Program-made: the position numbers and the translations under genes
Assembly: GCA_030762175.1 (NCBI GenBank)
Contig: CM060831.1
Coordinates: 30,370,001-30,434,000, forward strand
DNA from: Metallyticus violacea
Lineage: Eukaryota > Arthropoda > Insecta > Mantodea > Metallyticidae
Direction of reading: 5' to 3'
Length of the DNA stretch: 64,000 nt
Notes under the pieces: generated by a model
Databases searched by the model: none
What the model saw: the letters and a program-made list of their open reading frames with translations, nothing else
Told to the model about the DNA's origin: nothing
Part shown: in pieces, positions 35,609 through 47,635 of the stretch
How the letters are laid out: every line of letters starts with the position of its first letter
Position numbering within the stretch: position 1 is the first letter of the stretch

Positions 35609-35899
35609 ACTCCTGTAATAAAGGAGTAGGGGACTAACATACAAAGCTCTTGAGATAAAAGAGCATAGGTAACTTACACACAAAGGCTCTTGAGACAAAA
35701 GAGAATGGGCCTCGACAGCGCTGTCGAAGATGCCTGTTCTGAAACAAAGAAGGACAATAGTTATGCACAAGTACTCCTATACATAAAGGAGTGTCGACCT
35801 ATTTGTCGAGCACTAGACTACCGATGTCGCTTGACTATGCTATGCACCATACTATTTGTCATGCAACTACATGGTACACTCGACTACCACCAGTTGGTG
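35609..35899. other. chain of short hairpins
   Basis: Seven small inverted repeats in 290 bases: ACTCCT/AGGAGT (35,609-35,627), GCTCTT/AAGAGC (35,646-35,664), CTCTT/AAGAG (35,687-35,703), the perfect palindrome TCGACAGCGCTGTCGA (35,712-35,727), ACTCCT/AGGAGT again (35,773-35,792), TCGAC/GTCGA (35,794-35,809) and CACCA/TGGTG (35,888-35,899). The loops are short. The second and third are near copies of each other, and the first and fifth share their stem. Confidence 0.7.
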
Positions 35900-35934
35900 T
35901 TGCACTTTAACACTAGAATAGCAAAGATACTTCT

Positions 35935-37115
35935 AAAGACAAAGAACTCAAAGCATATACAACCCAAGGCAAGGAAGGCAAAGCATATACAACCCAAGGC
36001 AAGGAAGGCAAAGCATATACAACCAAAGACAAGGCAACGAAGGCAAAGCATATACAACCAAAGAGAAAGAACTCAAAGCAAAGGCAAGGAAGGCAAAGCA
36101 CATACAACCAAAGAGAAAGAACTCAAAGCAAAGGCAAGGAAGGCAAAGCATATACAACCAAAGAGAAAGAACTCAAAGGCAAGGCAACGAAGGCAAAGCA
36201 CATACAACCAAAGACAACTCGAGGCAAGGAAGGCAATGCATATATAACCAAAGACAACTCGAGGCAAAGCACATACAACCAAAGACAACTCGAGGCAAGG
36301 AAGGCAAAGCACATACAACCAAAGACAAGGCAACGAAGGCAAATATAAAGACAAAGAACTCAAAGCAAAGCATATACAACCAAAGGCAAGGAAGGCAAAG
36401 CACTTACAACCAAAGACAAGGCAAAGCACATACAACCAAAGACAAGGCAACAAAGGCAAAGCACTTACAACCAAAGACAAGGCAAAGCACATACAACCAA
36501 AGACAAGGCAACAAAGGCAAAGCACTTACAACCAAAGACAAGGCAAAGCACATACAACCAAAGACAAGGCAACAAAGGCAAAGCACATACAACCAAAGAC
36601 AAGGCAAAGCATATACAACCAAAGGCAAGGCAAAGCATATACAACCAAAGGCAAGGCATATAAAGACAAAGAACTCAAAGCATATACAACCAAAGGCAAG
36701 GAAGGCAAAGCACATACAACCAAAGACAAGGAAGGCAAAGCACATACAACCAAAGACAAGGCAACAAAGGCAAAGCACTTACAACCAAAGACAAGGCAAA
36801 GCACATACAACCAAAGACAAGGCAACAAAGGCAAAGCACATACAACCAAAGACAAGGTAGCAAAGCAAAGCAAAGCACATATGACCAAAGAACTCAAAGC
36901 ATAGACAACACAAATCAAAGCACATACATATACAGACAAAGACAAGGAAGGCAAAGCACATACATATACAGACAAAGACAAGGAAGGCAAAGCACATATA
37001 GCTAAAAACTAGGCAAGGAAGGCAAAGCACATACAACCAAGGCAAAGATTACCATATACAACTGAAGACAAGGCAAGCATGGCAAAGAATATACAACTCA
37101 AGACAAGGCAAACAA
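35935..37115 (+). repeat. T-poor minisatellite
   Basis: Variable tandem units made of CAAAGCACATACAACCAAAG, ACAAGGCAACAAAGG and AGAGAAAGAACTCAAAG blocks, typically 26-35 bases. The plus strand is strongly A-rich and T-poor over more than 1 kb. Low T removes most stop codons on both strands, so frames stay open (185 codons at 35,690-36,247 plus; up to 154 codons minus) without implying a protein. In the minus direction the translation is a monotonous Leu/Cys/Phe repeat. Confidence 0.9.
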
Positions 37116-38030
37116 TGTATCAGCAGTTCTGTCAACAAAATGGAATGCAATAAGCAAACAAAAGACAATTTCCCCTAAAAGTGGTCATTGACATATACAT
37201 ACTAGACTTAGATCTATTTGAAGACCCTTTCTGAATTGAAATTGAAATAGTAACACTATCATACCTCACATATCTGTTCATGATACAGAGATTTGCTGTC
37301 ATGATCAGCTCTTGAGTACTTAAAACAAATAAATGGGGCATAATACTGTTACTATTATCCAATCACTATTAGTAACCTCTATTGAAAGAACTTCAACAGA
37401 AAAACAGCACAATGAAACCAAACATTGTTATATAAACAACCAAATCTAATCAAATCCATTTCAATCTTAGCATGTAAACCAGGCCACACAATCCATAACA
37501 TGTAGCACACAAGACCAGCACTTGCCTTGAAAATAGGCCTATACAGCATCCTCGTTTCCTTCACTAAATGTTCAACAATCAACAAAAACTCCTCCTTTTT
37601 CAAATCTAATGCCAGAAGACAAAAACCCTGCAATTTCCAAACATTTGCTTTCTGCCAAATGTAACACATCAGCAAAAGACTGCAACACATGAACAACAAA
37701 CAGCTACAAAACTATTCAGAAAAAAACTCACACTTTTCCTTCACACTGCTGCACAATAGTATAATAACTAGATCTAATGTCACACACCATTAATCATACT
37801 GCTTAATCTCATAGTTGCTAATGACCTTAGCAGTATTGCATCCTTAAACAATAATCATCTGAAAACATATCAAAAGTTCTAACAATACTGTTACAGTAAT
37901 AAAACATATTCAACCTATAATAACAATGCTACCATACACCAAACTATATTGCTAACCATACACAAATATTGCACAATATGGAGCAGAGCAGAGACTACAA
38001 TGTCAACCAATCCATTCATTTATTGAAACA
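37116..38030. other. AT-rich interior of the foldback element, no gene seen
   Basis: One minus-strand frame of 106 codons (37,379-37,699) is hydrophobic in parts and unrecognised. No repeat period or family motif is visible. Confidence 0.4.
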
Positions 38031-38035
38031 AAGCA

Positions 38036-38190
38036 ATTGTAGCTGTACTGTCTCACACATACACATTTCCTTTAAATCACATAACTGCAAGTCTGCAGTT
38101 CAAATCCCACTTTGACTGGGTGTTTTACATGTTTTCCTCCATTCATGGTAAATGTCAGGGAAGTACTCTAAGCCCGTAAATAAACATCAA
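38036..38190 (+). repeat. probable tRNA-derived SINE relic
   Basis: GCAGTTCAAATCCCACTTTG at 38,094 resembles a B box with its usual flank. GTAGCTGTACTGTC about 55 bases upstream could be a decayed A box. It is followed by a T-rich body ending near a purine-rich CCCGTAAATAAA. The A box is weak. Confidence 0.42.
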
Positions 38191-39530
38191 TGTATATTGT
38201 TATGGATCCCTCATCCAAGACAAGTAGTAACACTTCAATTTTAAGAGAAGGCTAAATAAAACTTATTCCCCATGGTTATTTACTATGAACCTCAGCAACA
38301 GATCTATATTCAACCAACTCCTTCATTTCAGTATGAGTGTGGCTATGGAGAGACCTCAAGAAAAATGCCCCATGTACATATTCCATAAGCTCACTTGAGA
38401 CTGAAACAACATCTAAATGTAAAAGGACATACAGTCTCATCTCTGGACAGAGAAATAATCAGAAAAAAAAACAGTATTTTCTAAATATTCCAATAACAAC
38501 CCACCAATGATGATTGATTCATATAAAACAGTGTTGCTTTATAATATTTGTCTTTACAAAGGCCATTGATCACATTAAAAAAATGTCCATCTTCCAATTA
38601 CCAGACATAGTTGCATCGTTACTTCTGGAAAATATGCCATGCCTTCTCCCTCATAGACATAATTATCATGTAACCATCACTACAGCACCAAAAACAGGTT
38701 ATTCCTGTTAAAAGCAGATGATGTGTGTCATTTTCATCACTATTGGTCTCAGTTCTGAATACATCTTTCAATAGCAAAATGCCACAAGAAATGATCATTC
38801 CAAATTTGAAATCATGCTTCATTGGTAAAAAGGAATATGAGAGACAAACAGGCACCCAGCTCCTTTAAACAACTATCTATCTTATTATCAATCATTTCAA
38901 TTGCCCACCTAACAAAGTACTTATTTATCAATAACTGCACAGGACTTTACTGTCATCGAGATGCAAACAAAGGATATTCTGTCATTCAAAAATTTACAAC
39001 CCACAAAAAATGTTTTCAAACCTTACCTATCTAGATGTACAAGAATATAAAAATATTCTACTTCCAGTAAAGAAAATGGTGTTGTTCATGGACCTTCAAA
39101 AAGTTTGCCAACAGTACCTGAACAAAGCATGTCACATCTTCATCGAATAACGTAACATTTTTCCAAACAACCTTACTTAACCAAATAATGTCTTTATACT
39201 TTGCAAATGTGATTAAAAACAAGCATATGTTTTATTCATTTATTTGTACACCAATATATTAAATCATTCAAAGGAACAGTTGCCAATTCCATTGAAAATA
39301 TCTCCATAAAAATGATACATTTAAATATTGACAAGAGGAAATATTGTGTGCTCCTCCAAATAAATTAAATATCCATAATAATTTTTAACATGTCTTATTT
39401 AAATAATATATGACAACATAAAGCTTACCAAAATAAAGTCAAAACAACCACACGACATTTTGTAAAGCCTTTACCCACATCTGCAAAATACACCTCAATC
39501 AATTATTCATCCAACAAGGAATCTTCTCTT
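38191..39530. other. AT-rich sequence, no gene seen
   Basis: Frames here are short (up to 78 codons), AT-biased and unrecognised. No tandem structure is visible. Confidence 0.4.
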
Positions 39531-39532
39531 AT

Positions 39533-39960
39533 TTACTGAATAGATGCAAGACCAATGGAGCCAACGCAAACAAATAAGCTACGTATGGGATTATCACCAC
39601 CACTGACAACATGCATGAGAGCAAGTGATGCAACATGACTTTCTTCTTTGATATACCCAGATTGTTTTACTGCATTTTTCTCTTCAACAGGTCCAAAAGA
39701 ATACCTTGATACACTGCAATGAGATGACAATCCATTAGCAGCACACCCTTCCTATCCCACAAAACCAATGCCATCATCTCTCCAGTCAATGTCACATACT
39801 TGTTCCACTTTGACAGGGGAGAATCCTGATGCTTCCATCACTGCTTTGTTTTAGTAATACACCCATGTTTCATCATTGGTCACAAAAGTTTGCAGATCTC
39901 TATGAAAATGAGCCAAACTTTGCTGAGATGTGTACACTTTGATTCACTTTTAATCCTGAG
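39533..39960 (-). pseudogene. mariner-like transposase relic
   Basis: Minus-strand translation in three frames gives pieces of a mariner (Tc1/mariner superfamily) transposase. Near 39,854-39,889 it reads FVTNDETWVYY, matching the family's DE-W-Y block with the first catalytic Asp. About 43 residues on, near 39,725-39,790, it reads MALVLWDRKGVLLMDCH, matching the conserved WD-x-x-G block. The HDNAxPH block with the second Asp is only vaguely represented (MLHH). Stops and frameshifts break it, and N- and C-terminal parts are missing, so it is dead. A normal mariner protein is about 345 residues; less than half is visible. It lies inside the foldback composite. Terminal repeats were not identified. 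Confidence 0.72.
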
Positions 39961-40424
39961 TCAGCAGTCATGGTAACCGAATGGCCAATCATTTTTTCTC
40001 AAGCATAAATCTTCCCTCAAAATGGGACATACACATTCTTCTCAAACACCCACAATCCTCCAAACCACATACAAATATGATCAATCATTTCTGATGTCAC
40101 CATGAATTTTGTCCATCCACTCCATGGGTCATCTTCCAAAATTTCCCAGTCCGTTGAAACTTCAAAATTCACTTAGAAATGGTTGAAAATGGTGGTGCAG
40201 AGTTTCCTAAAGTGTATACATTTCCGTTGCATATGCACCCTTCTTTACCAAGTATTTAATAACCACGCCATATTCCATATTTGCCTTCCCCACCTCCCAT
40301 ATGCAACTTATGCAATGCAACAAATCAAAGATGTAAAAACCTCACGCGTAATTCACATCAACAGGAACTACTGGAGTGGGGGGGGGGGAGGAATTGGTAG
40401 AACAAAGGAAATCAGGAGAATTAT

Positions 40425-40950
40425 ATGTACTCCCTTAGTACTTAATGTATGTATGTAGGTAGGGTAGGAATGTAAAGGAAGATAAAAGGTATAATAAAGA
40501 ACTTGTATAGACATAAAGGACTTATTTATTTTACCAATCAGAGGCTGCCAGCCAGCGTTTGCAAATTTCATTTCAGGAGATAGGTTCCGCCCGCAGGGCG
40601 GAAAAAAAAATTTTTAATATATATATAAGTCCAAAATGAGGAAAACTGGAGAAAAGAAAGGAAGAAGGTATTATTGCAGCATTGGAAATGGAGAATGGCA
40701 TTAGCAGAGAAGAAGGCAATAGTAGTGGTAATAGCAGCAGCAAAAAATATTGCTAAAAGAATGCCAAATATGCAGAAAGCAAAATGAACAGAGCAACATT
40801 TAAAAATGGATAAAACTTTTTATACCAAAAAAGTTTTTCAACCATTTCAAAATTTGAGCCAATAGAAAAAAAGTTATACATACAAGGAGATTACTCGCAA
40901 CAATTCAAAATACTTTGTGTAGGGAATGCTCAACACAACCTACTCCTTGT
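40425..40950 (+). repeat. foldback module, copy 3 (+), right arm of the large inverted repeat
   Basis: Inverted match to copy 2. It includes a GC-rich palindrome CCGCCCGCAGGGCGG at 40,588-40,602, of which copy 2 has a one-base-altered form. A G10 run at 40,377 lies just outside its inner end. Outside the arm a short inverted pair, TAGTCATTTAC at 41,025 and GTAAATGACTA at 41,056, forms an 11-bp hairpin. Confidence 0.88.
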
Positions 40951-41799
40951 ACATTCTTACTATTAAATCTCCATCATTTATCAATGTAGACAATATACCT
41001 GGTAAATATTACACTTAATAATCTTAGTCATTTACCTATCTGCACATCATGCCTAGTAAATGACTAGATGTAGTAAAGAAACCCACTAAATCCAGTAACT
41101 TACAAGGCAGAATTAGAAATACTACATAGAGTACATTTTCTTCATTATAACTTTGTCATTTACCAATCTGCCCATTCGGCCTGATAAGTAACTAGATCTA
41201 TTAGAGGAAAAAAACCTACAAAATCTTAGTACTTTATCAATCTGGTAAATATTTCATTTAATACAATTATTCTCTAAAATTCACCAAAGTGGTATTACAT
41301 TTACCTCACCAACTTTTCATATTAGCTAGACAGATTAAGGGAGAAGGAGGGGGAAAAAACAGTGGAATGCGGGAAAACCTGCAAAAATGTTTTCTTTCTA
41401 TCTACCCCCCTCCCACATATAAATACCTCCCCAGCAATTTTTATAACCATGACCAATGAGAAGGAGGAAATTCGTCAGAACTTGGAAAAACATTAGGGAG
41501 TGTTTTATTTTTGCTCTCCTCCCAAATGTATATAAAAATTGGCACAACTTAGAACACTTGAAAAAAAAATTTGTAATTTTTTTTCTCTCTTTCCTCCAGA
41601 ATATAATTACCTCACCAGCTTTTCACATCTACAAAACCTGAAAGCCCTAAAGAAAAGTTATTTTTCTCCTTCCAGATATAAATACATCAACAGCATTTCA
41701 CATATGCAAAACAGACTACAGCAAAAAAAGAAGGGGAGGAGATAAAAACCAGCAGAATCAAGTATAAATATCTAAGAAACAATGCAATTACACAAGGCC

Positions 41800-41995
41800 A
41801 AAAAAAAACCCTAATATATATGTATATGTACTTGTCTAGCTTCTTGCCATAGAAGAACTCCAGTAGTTCGAAATATAGCAATTTCAAGTGTGACTTTATC
41901 TAAATGTTTTATCCTTATCTACTTTTATTATTACTGTTAATTAGTTACATTGTTAATAGTGTTACTTTATTTTTATTTTTCATTTATATATATAT
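41800..41995 (+). repeat. solo Penelope-like 3' tail (+)
   Basis: TTCTTGCCATAGAAGAACT, ATATAGCAATTTCAAGTGTG and TTTTATCCTTATCTACTTTT match, in reverse orientation, the tail repeats that follow the Penelope-like relic at 45,122-45,400. Only the tail is present, with no coding part upstream. Confidence 0.75.
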
Positions 41996-42469
41996 TCCTC
42001 CCCCCTCCCAAGTATAACTCCCTGACCAACATTTGACAGTCCAAGAAAAAAAGAATTTCCCTCCCCCATTTCCAGATATTAATACCTCACCTACATTATC
42101 ACATCTGCAGAACAGGTAAGCTTATAGCAATCCAATCCCCACCAATATATAAAAACCTTACAAGCAACTCAAAAAAAACTAGATAAAGGTTCCCCCCTTT
42201 CCAGATATGCACATCAGCAGGAACAGCCAAAGGGAGTGAGGGAAGAAAGATAGTGAGCACAACTTAAGAAAATATGGAGAATATACTTTTCTTTATTTTC
42301 TATTTTCCTCATCTGCAGAACCAGACAAAAATTACAATATTGTTTTTTCCATCTCCCAGATATGAATACCATACCTGCATTTTTACATCTGCACCACAAA
42401 ATAAGCGTAGAGAAGGATTTTCCCTCATATATAAACATCTCGCAAGCAACTCACATTTGTACAACCAGA

Positions 42470-42504
42470 GAAAGAAAGAAAGAAAGAAAGAAAGAAAAAA
42501 AAAA
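42470..42504 (+). repeat. (AAAG)n microsatellite
   Basis: Eight or so AAAG units running into poly-A, inside the decayed array. Confidence 0.9.
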
Positions 42505-45121
42505 CCTGGAAAAACAAGGAAAAGTCACAATAATTTCTCCTCTCTCCCAGATATAAATACATGACAAACAATGAACATCAGCAGGAAGGACCAACTAAAA
42601 GTAGGGGGGAAAAAAATAGCAGAAGTTGTGAAAATCTGAAAAATACATGTTCCTTTTGTTTCCCCTCCCAAATACAACTACCTAACCAGCATTTCACACC
42701 TGGAGAACTGGGAGACTTTCTTTTTTCACACACCTCCAAAATACAACTACCTCACCAGCATTTCACATCACCATGCCCCCCCCCCCCCAAAAAAAAAAAA
42801 TCCACCAGCATTTCACGTCTGCAAAACCAGAAAATCCTGTATAAAATTTAATTTCCATTTTTTCCCATCCCATATATATACACACACACCATAAGAGCAT
42901 TTCACACATGCAGGATAGAAGTGGAAAGAAGAATAAGATGAAGAAGAAACAACAGAACCAAGAAAAAATACCTGACAAAAATTCACATCAGCACAACAAA
43001 CTAAAAAGAGGAACTAAAAAAAATACCTGAACCTACAGAATATATATTTTTTTACCCTTCCCACATGCAAATACCTCCCCAGCATTTGACATCTGTACAG
43101 TTATAATTTGTTTTTCTTTTCCCCCTCCTCCCAGATATAAATACCTCACCTGCATTTTCACATATGCAGCACAAGGCAACCAAAGAGGAAACCACCCCCT
43201 CCACCAAGATATAAACACTATATAAGTAATTCACATTTGCACAACCAGAAAAGCCTTGGGTAAAAAAAAAAGGGGGGGGGGGGGTCCTAAAGTAATCATT
43301 TTTTTTCACCCCCTGCCACATATAAAATACCCCGCCTGCATTTTCACATTGGCAGTACCAAGTAAGCCTATAGGAAAAACAGAACATAGAAAAACTTGAA
43401 TATATACATATTTTCCCTCCTCCCAAATATAACTACCTCACCAGCATTTCACATCTGCAGAACCAGGTAAGTATACAAAAGTTTTTCATTCTGTTCTCTG
43501 CTCACAAATATAAATATCTTACTAGCAATTCACTACACAGGACCAACTACACACAAAACCCAAACCCAAACCTAGAAAAATATGCATTCCCTTCCTAACA
43601 GACATAAATATCTTACTACCAATTCCTATCAGCAGAACCAACTAGAAGTCAAAAAGAAATTCATTGGCACAACCTGGGAAAACATATTCTTATTATTCTT
43701 CCTCTTCCATCCCAAATATAACTACCCCACCTGCAGAACTACCTATGCGTAGTCTTTTCCCCCCTCCCTACCAGATATAAATATCTCATCAGAAAATCAC
43801 ATATGCAGAACCAAGAAATGCTGGGGGAGGGGAAAAAGGTTTTTCCCTCTCACATATAAATATCTCATTAGCAATGCACATCAGTAGGACTGACTGGAGG
43901 GAAAAAAAAATCTGTACATATAAATAAAACATTCCTCAAAGCCAATGAACATCTCAGAAAATTGCTTTTACACTCCCTCATATCTCAATAACAGTTCACA
44001 TCAGCAGGACAAACTACAGGGAAAGAGGGAGGAAAAACAAAACCAATGGAACACCTCAAAAAAGGTTTTCCTCATTTTTCTCTTTCAGATATAAATACTT
44101 CACCAACAATTCATATCAGCAAGACCAATTAGAATGGGAGGGGGGAATAATCAGCAGAAATTTGGAAAACCTGGAGTCTGTCTGTCTCTTTCTTTCCTTC
44201 CTTCCTTCCTTCCCACCCAACCACCACCCCAAAAAATTGGTACAGCTTAGAACACATGAAAAATGTATATTTATTTATTATTCATTTCTTTCCTTCCAAA
44301 TGCAAATACCTCACCAGTATTTCACATGTGCAGAACCAGGACTAGAGAATATTGTATGTTTTCTTCACCTCCCAAATATAAATACCTCCCCAGCAAACCA
44401 CATCTTAGAACATACTATAAGGAAAAATAAAACAAACATTACAATCTAGGAAAACCTGCAAAAAAGGTTTATTTACTATTTGTTCCTTTTAGGGGGAGGG
44501 AGGGGGTCTGTTCCCAAATACAAATCTCTCACTAGCAACTCACTTCAACACAACTGACTCACAAACCTTGGAACATGTACATCCCCCCCCCCATCACATA
44601 TAAATACCCTACCAGCAATTCCCATTAGCATGGCCTAATAAAAATATACACACCTAAGGGCTGAACGCATGGAAACATGGATAATCCCCCCCCCCTCAAT
44701 AAAGCTACCTCCCCAGCATTTTACAAATGCAGAACCACGGAAGACTAGAAAATGTTTCCCCCCTACTTCTAATAAATAACTCACATGCAAAACCAGATAG
44801 GTCTAGGTAAATGGTCTTTCCCATCCCAGATATAAATACCTCGCCAGCAATTAACATCTAAAGAATCAAGAAAGGCAGGAGGAGAGGGGGGAAAACCAGG
44901 AAAATGTAAAGAAAATATTCCTTTTTACATATTTCTGTCCCACATATAAAAATCTCCCTAACAATTCACACCAGCAGCAGTGACTGGATGAAATTTTAAA
45001 TAAAAAAAAAAATTCCACAGAACCAAGGAACAACTACAAAATTGTGCATTTCCCTTCCTCTCCCTTGTATAAATAAATATCTCAACAGCAATTCACATCA
45101 GCAGGGCCAACTAGGGAAAAT

Positions 45122-45400
45122 TAATATATATAAAATATAAATGAACAATAAAAATTAAATAACACATTAACAGTAATAATAAAAGCAGATAAGGATAAAA
45201 CACTTAGATAAAGTCACACTTGAAATTGCTATATTTCAAGCTACTGCAGTTCTTCTATGGCAAGAAGCACTATAATATATATAAAATAATGTAACACTAC
45301 TGACAACAATTAGAAAAGGATAAAACACTAAGAAAAGGTCACAGATTTGCAATTGCTATATTTCAAATTGCTACAGTTCCTCTATGGCAAGTAGACAAGT
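45122..45400 (-). repeat. two tandem Penelope-like 3' tails
   Basis: Two direct copies of ~130-150 bp, each with (minus strand) CTTGCCATAG, GAACTG and ATATAGCAATT followed by GTGTTTTATCCTT. They lie directly 3' of the C-terminal coding relic on the minus strand, so they are its 3' end, duplicated. Tandem terminal copies are a known habit of Penelope-like elements. Confidence 0.72.
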
Positions 45401-46440
45401 GAAGGCAATAAAAATGTATATCAAAGATAATGTTGTGCATGGAAACTGATGAAACAAGCAACAAGAGTGTGCAAAGAAAAACACATGTAAGATTTGAACC
45501 CAGTGATATACGCACTTTATGTAAAAATGGAGGTGACGTTTCTCTATCTCTGACTAAACATTCAGAGCTATAAGTAAGTAACACATCAATAAGTGCATAA
45601 TTAAAAGCATCATCAAAATCCTTACAGTCAGATAGTGCATGTTAGGCAACCAGCAAAGGAGACTTAGTTTTAACAGAATGTCTATGATTGTTCATACAGA
45701 CAGAAACAACGGTAGAAGTTAAACCAATATAAAATGCTTTGCAACATAATATATATGTTAAATTCTCTGGATAAATTAGTGCACAGGTTTTACATTTAGG
45801 GCTTTAGAAAGGACATTATGAGCCTGCAATGGGACAAAGTAAATTCAAAAGAGATAGATTTCGGCAAAATATACTTTTAAGGTTAGAGGGTGTTCAAAAA
45901 GTAAGGCAGGGTATAATTTTAGAAAAATCTCTTAAAGATGGATGCATCAATATAGTATCCTGACATTCTTTCAAGATAGGCCTGATACTTTCAATTCCAG
46001 GCATGTAAGCAGTAACAAGGTTAATGAACTTCTTATTACAAGTTTTAGGTTTGCATGGGAAAGTTTTGTGCACTGGAATTATATGGGATTTTAAAAAAAA
46101 GGAAGGATAATTTTGGTCTTGGAACTTTTGAGCTAGGTTTTCAATATAATCTCAAGAGATGAAAAGTTTTTACAAAGGCAAGCACTATGAATTGAAAGAG
46201 AAAAAGAAATAGATCTTTTTGTATGCAAGAGATGACAACTATCAATATGAAGATACTGTTGTAAATTAGTAGGCTTAATGTGCACAGACGTAAGAAAAGA
46301 GCCATTGCATAGAGAAATATCAATATCTAGGAATGTAGCAGCATTGGGAGAGACAGAAGAAGTGAACTTAACTGAAAATTTGCAGTTAAGATTAGTAAGG
46401 AACTAATCGAGAAATTATGAGCCCAAAGCACCATTATTAT
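45400..46440 (-). pseudogene. Penelope-like element relic, RT thumb to GIY-YIG endonuclease
   Basis: Minus-strand frames, broken by several stops and shifts, follow the order of a Penelope-like polyprotein. Near 46,205-46,340 it reads AATFLDIDISLCNGSF and SVHIKPTNLQQYLHIDSCH, the segment after the polymerase palm. Next comes PCKPKTCNKKFINLVTAYMP near 46,060, then NLKSIFCRNLSL near 45,870. Near 45,729-45,803 CKTCALIYP and LCCKAFYIGLT match the Cys-rich linker and the second half of a GIY-YIG endonuclease. The end (45,480-45,584) reads RDRETSPPFLHKVRISLGSN, which matches the family's C-terminal tail. This segment is truncated at its 5' end, at the inverted junction near 46,440. It is inactive. 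Confidence 0.8.
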
Positions 46441-46559
46441 GGCTGAGATATATTGATGATACATTGGTGCTTTGGGCTCATGGCTCAGAATTTCTCGATT
46501 AGTTCCTTACTAATCTTAACTGCAAATTTTCAGTTAAATTCACTTCTTCTGTCTCTCCC
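46441..46559 (+). pseudogene. Penelope-like RT palm fragment in opposite orientation
   Basis: Plus-strand translation from 46,446 gives RYIDDTLVLWAHGSEFLD, then a stop, then FLTNLNCKFSVKFTSSVSP. YIDDT is the catalytic motif C of Penelope-like reverse transcriptases, and both aspartates are intact here. The fragment stops abruptly at 46,559. It is the inverted partner of the minus-strand relic: 46,346-46,432 and 46,466-46,559 are near-perfect inverted copies apart from a seven-base insertion (GGCTCAG) on the right. Confidence 0.82.
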
Positions 46560-47572
46560 ATATATATGTTGGCAGTAACTAAAAAAAAAAAACCAAAAAA
46601 GTACAATTTCCAACCCCCCCTTACCCATACCTCACTAGCATTTCACATTAACAGGCCAACTAGAGGTGCGGGTAAAATAAATGGCAAAATTTAGGATAAC
46701 ATGGAAAAAGATGATGTTCTTTTTTCTTTTCCTCATCGACAATACTACTTTACTACCATTTCAAATCTGCAGAAATAGAAAAATTCTATTACAATTTTAT
46801 TTTTCCCCTCCCAGACATAAATCCTTGAACAGAATTTCACATATCCAGCACAGACTAGAGTGGGAGAAAATATTAACAAAAAAAAACCAAAAAAAAAAAC
46901 CAGAACCAAGGATGAATACCTGACAGATATAACGCATATTAGCAGGAAATAGAAAAAATAAAATATATAAAAAGAACCTTAAGAAAACCAGGAAAATATA
47001 TTTTTCTTCATTTTTCCCTCTCCCATTAACTACCTCACCAGCATTTGACATCATCAGAACAACAAAAGCCTAGATTCTCCCCCCCCCCTCTCAGATATAA
47101 ATACCCTACCTGCATGTTCAATCTTCAAAACCATGAAAGCCTACAGAAATTTCACCCCCACCTTGAAATATAAACAGCTCACAAGTAATCCACATCTGCA
47201 CAAGAAGATAGTCTGGTCTGGTAAGGGGGGGGGGGAGACAAGAAAAATCTCACAAAATCATTCCCCCCCACTTTCCCAGATATAAATACATGACCAACAT
47301 GCAGATCAACAGGACCAAATAAAATAAAATTGCAGAACTTAGGAAAACCTCAGGAATATATATATATATTTTTCCCATCCCAAATATAACTACATCACCA
47401 GCAAAACCAGAAAACCCTACATACATTTTATTTTCCCCTCAGCATTTCACATATGCATGAAAGACAAGAGTGCAGGGAGGAGAGGGAAAAAAAAAAAAAC
47501 ACAACAGAGGATTCAAGTACCTGACAAACCATTCACCTCAGCAAGACAAGAGGGAGGAGGAAAATAAGTAAC

Positions 47573-47633
<61 letters not shown>
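47573..47633 (+). repeat. (TAA)n microsatellite
   Basis: About 20 uninterrupted ATA/TAA units. Confidence 0.97.

Positions 47634-47635
<2 letters not shown>

Larger units (their letters stand above)
34260..41330. mobile_element. large foldback-like composite element
   Basis: The module is present as +, - and +, with hairpin-rich minisatellite beyond it on both outer sides. The inner pair (35,093-35,602 and 40,425-40,950) forms ~500-bp inverted arms around ~4.8 kb. Foldback transposons are known for long inverted termini made of short subrepeats, which this resembles. No transposase of its own is visible inside, and target-site duplications were not identified, so the boundaries are approximate. 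Confidence 0.6.

Noticed and set aside
35690..36247. 185-codon Lys/Gln/Arg-rich frame
   Set aside because: It is the translation of the T-poor minisatellite, with no motif, and other frames are open as well.
36073..37045. Minus-strand Leu/Cys/Phe-rich frames resembling membrane proteins
   Set aside because: Repeat translation of the same minisatellite; hydrophobicity follows from its base composition.
45890..45915. mariner-type terminal repeat (AGGGTGTTCAAAAAGTA)
   Set aside because: The same bases encode part of the conserved Penelope-like protein on the minus strand, so the resemblance is coincidental.
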